The translations under genes and the position numbers were made by a program. A stretch of DNA of 64,000 bases. Source: Devosia lucknowensis (GTDB taxonomy: Bacteria; Pseudomonadota; Alphaproteobacteria; Rhizobiales; Devosiaceae). Under the pieces are notes generated by a model. It ran no database searches and was not told the DNA's origin. It saw only the letters and a program-made list of their open reading frames with translations. This document shows, in pieces, positions 54,439 through 64,000 of the stretch. The DNA lies in NCBI RefSeq assembly GCF_900177655.1, contig NZ_FXWK01000001.1, positions 1,426,001 through 1,490,000 of the forward strand, read 5' to 3'. Numbering within the stretch: the stretch's first letter is position 1; each line of letters opens with the position of its first letter.

Positions 54439-56130
54439 CTATTTCGTCTTGGTCTTGGCAGGCTTCGCTTCGATCGAGAGCTCGAAGCGCTCTCCCGCCG
54501 TGATCGTCAACGCCGTCTCGCTCGTCGCATCATTCTTGTCGGTCCTCACGAGGTAGTCACCCGCCTTGAGCGTCGTCATCCATTCCGGACCGAAGCCGTA
54601 GTCGAACGACTCGCGATTGCCGGCGATATCGGGTTTGGCCGAGAGGACTTCGATATAGTCGCCGTTCGGCGCGACCACGTTGAGCACCCCTGCATCGAGC
54701 ACTATCGCAACGTCGGTCCTTTCGCCCGTCGCCACGTCGAACGGGATCTCGCCCTTGGTGCCGTCGAGCGAATAGGCCAGCACGTAGCTTCCGGCCGGCA
54801 GGGTGAAGTCTTGCTCGCCCCCGTAATTGTAGGCCACCGAATTGCGGGTGCCGTCGAGCGCCGTCTTGGCGTCGAACACTTCCATGAAGATGTCGTCCTC
54901 GACCGCCTGGCCCGGTACATATTCGGTGGTGAAGAAGGCGAGGCCTACGCCGACGATCACGTCTTCGTCGATGACTTCGCCGGCCTTGGCCTCATAGCTG
55001 CGCGTGACTTTGCCTTCACCGATGGACACATCGACTTCGAGCGCGCCGGCAGGAACGACCAGCTCCTTGTCGCCATACTGCGTGGTCACGTACTCGCCGT
55101 CATGGCGGATCTCGAGCGCGGCATTGCCGTCGGCATCCGCGCCCTCGCTGGGACGGGGGTGAAGCTTGAGCACAGCGGCATTCATGACGAAATGCGGCGC
55201 TGCGACCTTTCCATCGACGATTGAGACAGGCTGCGATACGGCCGCATAGCCCACTTCCGCCTTGAGGATGTAGTCGCCCGGCTCGAGGTCGCCCTCGAAG
55301 TCGGCATAATAGTCCGTACCGACATGCTCGCCTTCCGTGCCGTCGGCATTGGGCTTGTACCAGGACCACACCACTTCGTATCCGCCCCGCTCGAGATCCG
55401 GGCCACCTTCCGAAAGCGACACCGTCGGCTTGAGATTGTATTCGACAGCCGGGGTCGGCTCGGGCTGGGGGGCCGGTTCGGGCTCGGCCACCGCCTCGGC
55501 CTGCACCACCTCCGCCACGGTCCGTGTCAGGGCATCGACGAGGCCCGCCCCGTCGGCCGCGGAAAGGTACTTACCGCCGGTGTTTTCAGCCAGGCACGCG
55601 ACCTCCTGCCCTTCTTCGTCCGACAGTCCGAAGCCGAGCACATGGGTTGTGAAGTCGATCCCCTGCTGCTCGAGATCCGAAGCCAGCTGGCACGGATCGA
55701 CTTCGCAGGTTTCGAGCCCGTCGGTGATGAGAATGACCGTGGCCTTTTCCTCGGTATATTGCAGGTCCTCGGCCGCGAGGCGAACCGCATCGGAAATGGG
55801 CGTCATGCCCTTGGGGTTGATGCCTTCCGCCGCTGCGGCGATGGCCGGTCCGGCGCCACTCGCCGGTGGCACCAGCAATTCGATATCCTCGCAATTGCCC
55901 TTCTCGCGGTGGCCATAGGTCATCAGCCCCAGTTCGAGATCGTCGGGCAGCTCCGCCAGCACTTCGGACAGCGTCTCGCGCGCGATGGTGATGCGCGCCT
56001 TGCCCTCGATCTGCGCCCACATCGAGCCAGACCCGTCGAGCACGATAATGGCCCGCTCGGCCGCCATGGTCGGAAATGCCAGACCAAGCGCCATGGCAGC
56101 ACCCAGAATGACCTTGCTCAGAAACCTCAT
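54439..56130 (-). CDS. Exported VWA-domain protein with repeated beta modules
   Basis: A 563-residue secreted protein. Signal peptide about 1-23 (PTMAA cleavage). Residues 25-205 are a von Willebrand A domain with an intact MIDAS start DGSGSM (32-37) and DGLETCEVDPC. A Pro/Glu/Ala linker lies at about 213-228. The remainder is several beta-sandwich-like modules, each about 90-100 residues, ending in ...GDYIL/GSYVLAYS/GDYLVRT-type strands, resembling carboxypeptidase-regulatory or DUF4397-like repeats. It probably binds a ligand or surface; no function established. Confidence 0.82.
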   Translation of the reverse strand: MRFLSKVILGAAMALGLAFPTMAAERAIIVLDGSGSMWAQIEGKARITIARETLSEVLAELPDDLELGLMTYGHREKGNCEDIELLVPPASGAGPAIAAAAEGINPKGMTPISDAVRLAAEDLQYTEEKATVILITDGLETCEVDPCQLASDLEQQGIDFTTHVLGFGLSDEEGQEVACLAENTGGKYLSAADGAGLVDALTRTVAEVVQAEAVAEPEPAPQPEPTPAVEYNLKPTVSLSEGGPDLERGGYEVVWSWYKPNADGTEGEHVGTDYYADFEGDLEPGDYILKAEVGYAAVSQPVSIVDGKVAAPHFVMNAAVLKLHPRPSEGADADGNAALEIRHDGEYVTTQYGDKELVVPAGALEVDVSIGEGKVTRSYEAKAGEVIDEDVIVGVGLAFFTTEYVPGQAVEDDIFMEVFDAKTALDGTRNSVAYNYGGEQDFTLPAGSYVLAYSLDGTKGEIPFDVATGERTDVAIVLDAGVLNVVAPNGDYIEVLSAKPDIAGNRESFDYGFGPEWMTTLKAGDYLVRTDKNDATSETALTITAGERFELSIEAKPAKTKTK

Positions 56131-56296
56131 GAATTGCCCTCCAAGTGCAATCGGTCGCCACGCCCGGCGGCCGCGCGGCAGAAGGCCATGCAGCGCCTGA
56201 AGCCAGCATGAACGTCAGGTTCAGCCCCGGCTTGCCCGCCCCCCGCGATTTCCGCATCTTGCTCCCGGCCGACTGCGCCGAACAGGGGGATTCGCC

Positions 56297-57304
56297 ATGA
56301 AGCGCCGTTACTGGGCCATGCTCGTCATTGTGGCGATGCTGAGCGCGATTGTGCTGTTCAATGCCGGCTGGCGCGTCCCCCCGCGCGATGGCCATTCCGT
56401 GCAGATCATCGCCCATCGCGGCGTGCACCAGACCTATCCGCGCGACAACCTCGAAAACGACACCTGCACCGCCGAGCGGATCTACCCGCCCACGCATGGC
56501 CTGCTCGAAAACACCCTGCCCTCGATGCAGGCTGCATTCGCCTCCGGAGCCGATATCGTCGAGCTCGATGTCCACCCCACCACCGACGGACAGTTTGCCG
56601 TGATGCACGACTGGACCGTTGATTGCCGCACCGAGGGCTCCGGCGAAACGCGCCGCCATTCCATGGCCGAACTGCGCGCACTCGACATCGGCCATGGCTA
56701 CACCGCCGATAGCGGCCGGACCTACCCGTTCCGTGGCGCCGGCATCGGCCTCATGCCCGAATTGCGCGAAGTCTTGGCGGCCATGCAGAACCGGAAATTT
56801 CTCGTCAATTTCAAGAGCCGGGAAGAGCGCGAGGGTGACATGCTCGCCGCCTTGGTTTCGGCCCATCCCGAATGGCGCGAGGCGATCTGGGGCGCCTATG
56901 GCGGCGACCAGCCGACCAACCGCGCGGCCGTCCTCATTGAAGACCTCAATGTCTGGTCCCGCCGCGGTCTCATCGACTGTCTCACCCAGTATGTGGCGCT
57001 GGGCTGGACCGGTATCGTGCCCGATGCGTGCCGTGATACCCACGTGATGATCCCGATCAATATCGCTCCCTGGCTCTGGGGCTGGCCCAACCTCCTCCAG
57101 CAGCGCCTCGCCGACGCCGGCAGCGCGATCATCCTCGTCGGCGCCTATGGCGCGGGCGATCCCGGTACGGCCGGCATTGATGATCTGGAAACGCTGGCCC
57201 GCGTCCCGCGCGACTTCCACGGCTATCTCTGGACCAATCGCGTCGAGATCATCGGACCGGCCTGGAAAGGCGTCGAGACGCCACAAATCCCGCCCGTTCC
57301 CTGA
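56297..57304 (+). CDS. Glycerophosphodiester phosphodiesterase family protein
   Basis: A 335-residue protein with an N-terminal membrane anchor or signal segment (7-25). The GDPD catalytic residues are visible: IIAHRGVHQ (His-Arg), VELDVHPTTDGQFAVMHDW (Glu-Asp and catalytic His). A 40-residue loop with Cys follows the first strand. It would hydrolyse glycerophosphodiesters in the periplasm or at the membrane. Good SD (CAGGGGG) before the ATG. Confidence 0.9.
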   Translation: MKRRYWAMLVIVAMLSAIVLFNAGWRVPPRDGHSVQIIAHRGVHQTYPRDNLENDTCTAERIYPPTHGLLENTLPSMQAAFASGADIVELDVHPTTDGQFAVMHDWTVDCRTEGSGETRRHSMAELRALDIGHGYTADSGRTYPFRGAGIGLMPELREVLAAMQNRKFLVNFKSREEREGDMLAALVSAHPEWREAIWGAYGGDQPTNRAAVLIEDLNVWSRRGLIDCLTQYVALGWTGIVPDACRDTHVMIPINIAPWLWGWPNLLQQRLADAGSAIILVGAYGAGDPGTAGIDDLETLARVPRDFHGYLWTNRVEIIGPAWKGVETPQIPPVP

Positions 57305-57378
57305 TGACGCAGCGGCGGGCAGCTAGTATGGTAGCGCATTGCCACTGCCTGCTTTCCCCTATTTCTGGATAGTCACAG

Positions 57379-58263
57379 ATGCCCGTCGGCGTCATTCTGG
57401 CCTTTGCGGCCTACGCGATCTTTTCCGTTTCCGATGCCCTGATCAAAGCCACCGGGCCGGCCATGTCGGTCTTCGAGATCGCCTTCTTCACCACCAGCTT
57501 TTCCATCATTCCGCTCATGTTGACCAAGCGGGGCGAACGCTTCCGCGACATGTACAAGCTGCACCACCCCTGGCTGGTGCACCTGCGATGCACCACGGCC
57601 ATTCTCGGCACGGCCTGCGTCATGTACGCCTTCACCCACATCGCCTTCGCCGACGTCTATGCCATCGGCTTCACCACGCCGGTCATCGTCACGGTGCTGT
57701 CGGTCTTTTTCCTCAGGGAGACGGTGACGCCGCAGCGCTGGCTGCTGCTGCTGCTCTGTTTCTTGGGCGTCGTGCTGGTCATTCGCCCCGGCATGCGCGA
57801 ACTCGAGCCCGGCCACGTCGTGATCATGATCGGCGCGGCCCTGGGGGCAGTGACGACGATCGTGCTCCGCCACGTCGCCCCGCGCGAGCGCCGCGTCAGC
57901 CTTGTCGGGCTGCAGGTGCTCTATTCGGCCATTTTCAATGGCCTCCTGATGATCCCGACCTTCGTGATCCCGACGCCCGAACAGCTGGCCATCTTTGCCG
58001 GTATCGGTCTTCTGGGCGGGCTGGGGGGGCTCATGCTGATCGCCGCCACCAAGCGCACCCCGGCCAATCTTGTCGCGCCGGTGCAGTACAGCCAGTTGAT
58101 CTGGGCCATCCTCTTCGGCGCGCTGTTCTTCGGCGAATACCCTGACTGGATCTCGATCGTGGGCATGGTCGTGGTGGTTGGCGCCGGCCTGCTCAATGTC
58201 CTGAGCGAACGCCGGCCGATCCGCTGGAAGCCACGCCTGTTCTTCTTCCGCGCCGGGCAGTGA
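57379..58263 (+). CDS. DMT family (EamA) transporter
   Basis: A 294-residue, 10-TM drug/metabolite transporter with two EamA repeats (about 4-137 and 148-281). Typical elements: AAYAIFSVSDALIKATG, PVIVTVLSVFFLRETVTPQRW at the end of repeat 1, and APVQYSQLIWAILFGALFFGEYPDW in repeat 2. Likely an exporter of amino acids or metabolites. It converges on alaS; REP-like palindromes fill the gap. Confidence 0.92.
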   Translation: MPVGVILAFAAYAIFSVSDALIKATGPAMSVFEIAFFTTSFSIIPLMLTKRGERFRDMYKLHHPWLVHLRCTTAILGTACVMYAFTHIAFADVYAIGFTTPVIVTVLSVFFLRETVTPQRWLLLLLCFLGVVLVIRPGMRELEPGHVVIMIGAALGAVTTIVLRHVAPRERRVSLVGLQVLYSAIFNGLLMIPTFVIPTPEQLAIFAGIGLLGGLGGLMLIAATKRTPANLVAPVQYSQLIWAILFGALFFGEYPDWISIVGMVVVVGAGLLNVLSERRPIRWKPRLFFFRAGQ

Positions 58264-58290
58264 TCCTGCTTGGCCGCTGCCAGCATCGAT

Positions 58291-58355
58291 GTCATCCCGG
58301 CGCAGGCCGGGATCCATCTTGGCGCTTCAGCGGACCCCGACCTGCGCCGGGGTCC
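58291..58355. repeat. Inverted pair of REP-like palindromic repeats
   Basis: ATCCCGGC-GCAG-GCCGGGAT (58294-58313) and, inverted, GGACCCCG...CGGGGTCC (58332-58355). In opposite orientations they share the core CCCGGCGCAGGYCGGGRTCC, so they are two copies of one small intergenic repeat arranged head-to-head between the convergent DMT and alaS genes. Confidence 0.8.
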
Positions 58356-58386
58356 ATGGGACTGGATGGCCCCTTGTCGATGAGAT

Positions 58387-61026
<2,640 letters not shown>

Positions 61027-61143
61027 GTAGAGGCTTTCATGGCGAGCGGGCGCCGTCGCGCCCAGACAAAGAATTGCGGGCTTTCTATCGCGCCGAACTT
61101 GACCCTGTCCAGCATTGCTAAGGCATCGAGATTGGCTCGGGCC

Positions 61144-61178
61144 AAAGAAAAAAGGCACCGGAAACCGGTGCCTTGAAG
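61144..61178 (-). terminator. Rho-independent terminator of recA
   Basis: On the minus strand AAGGCACCGG-TTT-CCGGTGCCTT followed by TTTTCTTTGG, about 25-50 bases after the recA stop. Confidence 0.92.
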
Positions 61179-61199
61179 AGTGCATGGGATCTTGGATGA

Positions 61200-62273
61200 T
61201 TATTCGTCGCTACCGGCGTCGTCTTCGCCACCGGCGACCAGCAGCACTTCGCCCAGAAGGCCGGAGCTTTCGCGCACGCCCTGTTCGATCGTGGCGGCAA
61301 TCTCGGGATTGTCCTTGAGGAACTGGCGCGAATTCTCGCGGCCCTGTCCCAGACGCTGGCTGTCCCAGGAGAACCAGGCACCCGACTTCTCGACGATGCC
61401 AGACTTGACGCCCAGGTCGAGGAGCTCGCCCGTCTTGGAGATACCCTCGCCATACATGATGTCGAACTCGACCTGGCGGAACGGCGGCGCAAGCTTGTTC
61501 TTGACCACTTTCACGCGGGTCTGGTTGCCCACGATCTCCTCGCGGTCCTTCAGCGCACCGATACGGCGGATGTCGAGACGAACCGAGGCATAAAATTTCA
61601 GCGCATTGCCGCCCGTCGTCGTTTCGGGCGACCCGTACATGACGCCGATCTTCATGCGGATCTGGTTGATGAAGATGACGAGACACTTCGACTTGGAGAT
61701 CGACGAGGTCAGCTTGCGCATGGCCTGGCTCATCAGGCGAGCCTGGAGGCCAGGAAGCGCGTCGCCCATTTCGCCCTCGAGTTCGGCGCGCGGCGTCAGC
61801 GCCGCAACCGAGTCGACGACGAGCACATCGATGGCGCCCGAACGCACCAGGGTGTCGGTAATTTCGAGCGCCTGCTCGCCGGCATCGGGCTGGGAAATCA
61901 GCAGATCATCGACATTGACCCCGAGCTTGCGGGCATAAACCGGATCAAGCGCATGTTCGGCGTCGACAAAGGCGCAGATGCCGCCCTTGCGCTGCGCTTC
62001 CGCAATCACATGCAAAGCCAGCGTGGTCTTGCCAGAGCTTTCCGGCCCGAAGATTTCAACGATGCGCCCCTTGGGCAACCCGCCAATGCCAAGCGCGATA
62101 TCGAGGCCGAGCGAGCCGGTCGAGATCGATTCCACTTCGATTGCGGAATTCTCGCCAAGGCGCATGATCGAGCCCTTGCCGAAATTCCGCTCGATCTGGC
62201 TCAAAGCCGCCTGAAGCGCCTTGTCCTTGTCCATCGATCCACCCTCTACAACGCGAAGCGGCGAAGCTGCCAT
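61200..62273 (-). CDS. recA: Recombinase RecA
   Basis: A 357-residue DNA strand-exchange ATPase and LexA co-protease. Walker [10 protein letters not shown] (76-84), [24 protein letters not shown] (Walker B region), the DNA-binding loops and [15 protein letters not shown] are intact; the acidic C-terminal tail ([10 protein letters not shown]) is typical. AAGGAGAC precedes the ATG. Two GTTC-N7-GTTC-like SOS boxes lie in the divergent upstream region. Confidence 0.99.
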   Translation of the reverse strand: MAASPLRVVEGGSMDKDKALQAALSQIERNFGKGSIMRLGENSAIEVESISTGSLGLDIALGIGGLPKGRIVEIFGPESSGKTTLALHVIAEAQRKGGICAFVDAEHALDPVYARKLGVNVDDLLISQPDAGEQALEITDTLVRSGAIDVLVVDSVAALTPRAELEGEMGDALPGLQARLMSQAMRKLTSSISKSKCLVIFINQIRMKIGVMYGSPETTTGGNALKFYASVRLDIRRIGALKDREEIVGNQTRVKVVKNKLAPPFRQVEFDIMYGEGISKTGELLDLGVKSGIVEKSGAWFSWDSQRLGQGRENSRQFLKDNPEIAATIEQGVRESSGLLGEVLLVAGGEDDAGSDE

Positions 62274-62357
62274 GATGCTGTCTCCTTATTTCACGCTCTC
62301 CGATGCTGCGCAACGAGGGGCGGATGATGGCTGATGTGTTTGTTCCGTGCTTTATTT

Positions 62358-62372
62358 GTTCTCATTTTGTTT
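62358..62372 (+). promoter_or_regulatory. SOS (LexA) box candidate 1
   Basis: GTTC-TCATTTT-GTTT, one mismatch to the alphaproteobacterial LexA site GTTC-N7-GTTC, in the recA/gguC divergent region, 85 bases before the recA ATG. Confidence 0.65.
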
Positions 62373-62385
62373 CGGTTCCGTCAAG

Positions 62386-62400
62386 GTACAAAATGAGAAC
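62386..62400 (-). promoter_or_regulatory. SOS (LexA) box candidate 2
   Basis: On the minus strand GTTC-TCATTTT-GTAC, with the same N7 spacer as box 1 and in opposite orientation 13 bases away. The two form an imperfect inverted repeat. Confidence 0.6.
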
Positions 62401-62552
62401 ACGGTCACATCGGCGCGGGACGCTGCTCAGGCTCGCAATAAAGCGATTCTGCTGCTCCCGTTAGCCCGACCATAAAAGTATGATTTTTAGCTGGACACGT
62501 GGACGCCGGACACGTTTTATGCGGCAAAATCCATGCGACCAAGGACCACCCG

Positions 62553-63548
62553 ATGCATCTCCTTCAATATATCGATGACCAGGGCAAGCGCGCCGTCGGC
62601 GTGACCCGCAATGGCCAAACCCACCGGATCAATGGCGTGTCGAGCACGTATGAACTGGTGCAGGCCGCCCTCGGAGCCGGGTCGGGCCTCGGGGCTGCGG
62701 TGGAAGCCAGGGGAATAGGCGCGCCGGTGGACAAGCTGGCGCTGGCGACGGAGGGGCGTCTCCTCACCCCGATCGACCATCCCGATCCGGCCCACCTGCA
62801 CGTCACAGGCACCGGCCTCACGCACCTGGGCTCCGCCGCCACGCGCGACGCCATGCACAAGGCCAATGGCGACAAGCCCGCGGGCGAATTGACCGACAGC
62901 ATGAAGATGTTCCGCATGGGCCTCGAGAACGGCAAGCCCAAGGCCGGCGAAAAGGGCGTCCAGCCCGAATGGTTCTACAAGGGCAACGGCCATATCGTCG
63001 CCCATCCGGGCAAGCCCATCCCGTCGCCGTCCTTTGCCCTCGACGCAGGTGAGGAACCCGAGATCGCCGGCATCTACGTGATCGACGCAGACGGCCAGCC
63101 CCGGCGCCTCGGCTTTGCGCTGGGCAACGAGTTTTCCGACCACGTCACCGAGCGGATGAACTATCTCTACCTTGCCCATTCCAAGCTGCGCGCCTGTTCG
63201 TTCGGCCCCGAACTCCGCGTCGGCGACCTGCCGCGCCACATCGAGGGCAAGTCGCGCATCATCCGCGACGGCCAGGTCGTGTGGGAAAAGCCCTTCCTCT
63301 CGGGCGAGGACAATATGAGCCACACGATCGCCAACCTCGAATACCATCACTTCAAATATGACCTGTTCTGCCAGCCCGGCGACGTCCACGTGCACATGTT
63401 CGGCACGGCCACGCTGAGCTTTGCCGATGGCATTTCCAACCGCACCGGCGACACGTTCGAGATCGAGGAAAGCCAGTTCGGCCTGCCGCTGCGCAACCCG
63501 ATCCGGGTCGAGGCCGAAAAGCCGGTCGTGGTTGCCGGACTCTACTAA
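62553..63548 (+). CDS. GguC/AraD1 family protein (FAH fold)
   Basis: A 331-residue protein beginning MHLLQYIDDQGKRAVGVTRNGQ, matching GguC/AraD1 family proteins with a fumarylacetoacetate-hydrolase-like fold. Metal ligands are expected around AGEEPEIAGIYVIDADG and the GNEFSDHVTERMNYLYLAHSKLRACSFGPEL stretch. The family is linked to L-arabinose and sugar-acid catabolism in rhizobia; the exact reaction is uncertain. Divergent from recA; an aldo-keto reductase gene follows after 135 bases. Confidence 0.85.
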   Translation: MHLLQYIDDQGKRAVGVTRNGQTHRINGVSSTYELVQAALGAGSGLGAAVEARGIGAPVDKLALATEGRLLTPIDHPDPAHLHVTGTGLTHLGSAATRDAMHKANGDKPAGELTDSMKMFRMGLENGKPKAGEKGVQPEWFYKGNGHIVAHPGKPIPSPSFALDAGEEPEIAGIYVIDADGQPRRLGFALGNEFSDHVTERMNYLYLAHSKLRACSFGPELRVGDLPRHIEGKSRIIRDGQVVWEKPFLSGEDNMSHTIANLEYHHFKYDLFCQPGDVHVHMFGTATLSFADGISNRTGDTFEIEESQFGLPLRNPIRVEAEKPVVVAGLY

Positions 63549-63683
63549 CTCTGGTGCACGAAGCCGCCCTGGGTCAGGCCCACGGGCGCAATTGTGTGCG
63601 GGGTTGGCGCCACCAGGCGCCGGCCCTGCTTTACTCCCGGCAACTAACATGTCAGTTATCTTCCAGACAGTTGGGAGGCTGAA

Positions 63684-64000
63684 ATGGCAGGTCGCGGGTT
63701 TGAAAAGCGCCAGGTGGGCAAGACCGGGCTCGAAGTCACGACGCTCGGCCTCGGCGGCGCCAGCCTTGCCGGAATTTTCTCGGCCGTCCCGTCGGATCAG
63801 GCGCGCGCCACCGTCCGCCACGCTCTCCTTGCCGGCATCACCTATGTCGATACGGCACCCCAATATGGCCTCGGCCGGTCCGAGCACCTGGTGGGCGAGA
63901 TCGTGCGCGAGGCCACTCCCCGCCCGGTGATTTCCACAAAGGTCGGCCGCCTGCTCCGGCCGGTCGACCCTGCCCGGCAGGACAAGGGCAACTGGATCGA
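63684..64000 (+). CDS. Aldo/keto reductase, N-terminal part (runs past window end)
   Basis: ATG at 63684 behind GGGAGG. The 105 visible codons start MAGRGFEKRQVGKTGLEV, then LGLGGASLAGIFSAV, DTAPQYGLGRSEHLVG and STKVGRLLRP: the aldo-keto reductase TIM barrel with catalytic Asp and Tyr (DTAPQYG) and the Lys of TKVG. This subgroup includes D-threo-aldose (L-fucose/D-arabinose) dehydrogenases. The frame continues to the window edge, so the C-terminal two-thirds is not seen. With gguC it suggests a sugar oxidation cluster. Confidence 0.9.
   Translation, partial: MAGRGFEKRQVGKTGLEVTTLGLGGASLAGIFSAVPSDQARATVRHALLAGITYVDTAPQYGLGRSEHLVGEIVREATPRPVISTKVGRLLRPVDPARQDKGNWI

Overview
This 64 kb stretch of high-GC chromosome looks like an alphaproteobacterium of the order Hyphomicrobiales (Rhizobiales), probably Devosia or a close relative. 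The order is supported by rpe-purB, a DUF1476 gene beside purC, the order purC-purS-purQ-purL-bolA-grxD, an SbmA/BacA-type transporter, a eukaryote-like NADP isocitrate dehydrogenase, and FixK/FNR-like and GTTC-N7-GTTC (SOS) sites. The genus is a guess from gene content. Almost everything is ordinary chromosomal housekeeping, densely packed, with many start/stop overlaps of 1 to 4 bases.

Layout: 0-5 kb holds an MFS transporter end, an acetyltransferase, and gluconate/pentose-phosphate genes (gnd, an IdnO-like dehydrogenase, gntK). 5-10 kb holds an ogt-CHAD-CYTH-MerR operon and small enzymes (DHFR-like, CsbD, RluA, RidA, ASCH-like). 10.2-11.5 kb is the one clearly mobile-looking locus. 11.5-21 kb holds cheW, gpt, a CinA-domain protein, map-radC, ccdA and a large chemoreceptor with a perfect FNR/FixK-type palindrome upstream. 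21.8-38.6 kb is the purine region (rpe, purB, purC, purS, purQ, purL, then bolA and grxD). It is interrupted between purS and purQ by about 5 kb of GtrA / FAD-oxidoreductase / membrane glycosyltransferase-like / acyltransferase genes that look like cell-surface glycan modification. 38.8-53 kb mixes transporters, clpP, an ArsR-SRPBCC pair, ttcA, an SbmA-like transporter, a GAF-EAL c-di-GMP phosphodiesterase, rpsD, trmJ and tandem acetyltransferases. 53-64 kb holds icd, a secreted VWA protein, a glycerophosphodiesterase, a DMT exporter, alaS, recA, and the start of a sugar-acid pair (GguC/AraD1-like and an aldo-keto reductase).

The most unusual locus is 10,210-11,484. A tRNA-Leu(UAA) gene is split exactly in its anticodon loop: the 5' half lies at 10,210-10,243 and the 3' half at 11,428-11,484. 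The 1.19 kb between them has three TGTGACC/GGTCACA heptamers near each end, an intact but different tRNA-Leu(UAA) on the opposite strand, and a gene for a tail-anchored protein with four 18-residue helical repeats. No integrase is present. The best reading is a small non-autonomous or decayed integrative element that destroyed its tRNA target and carries a replacement tRNA.
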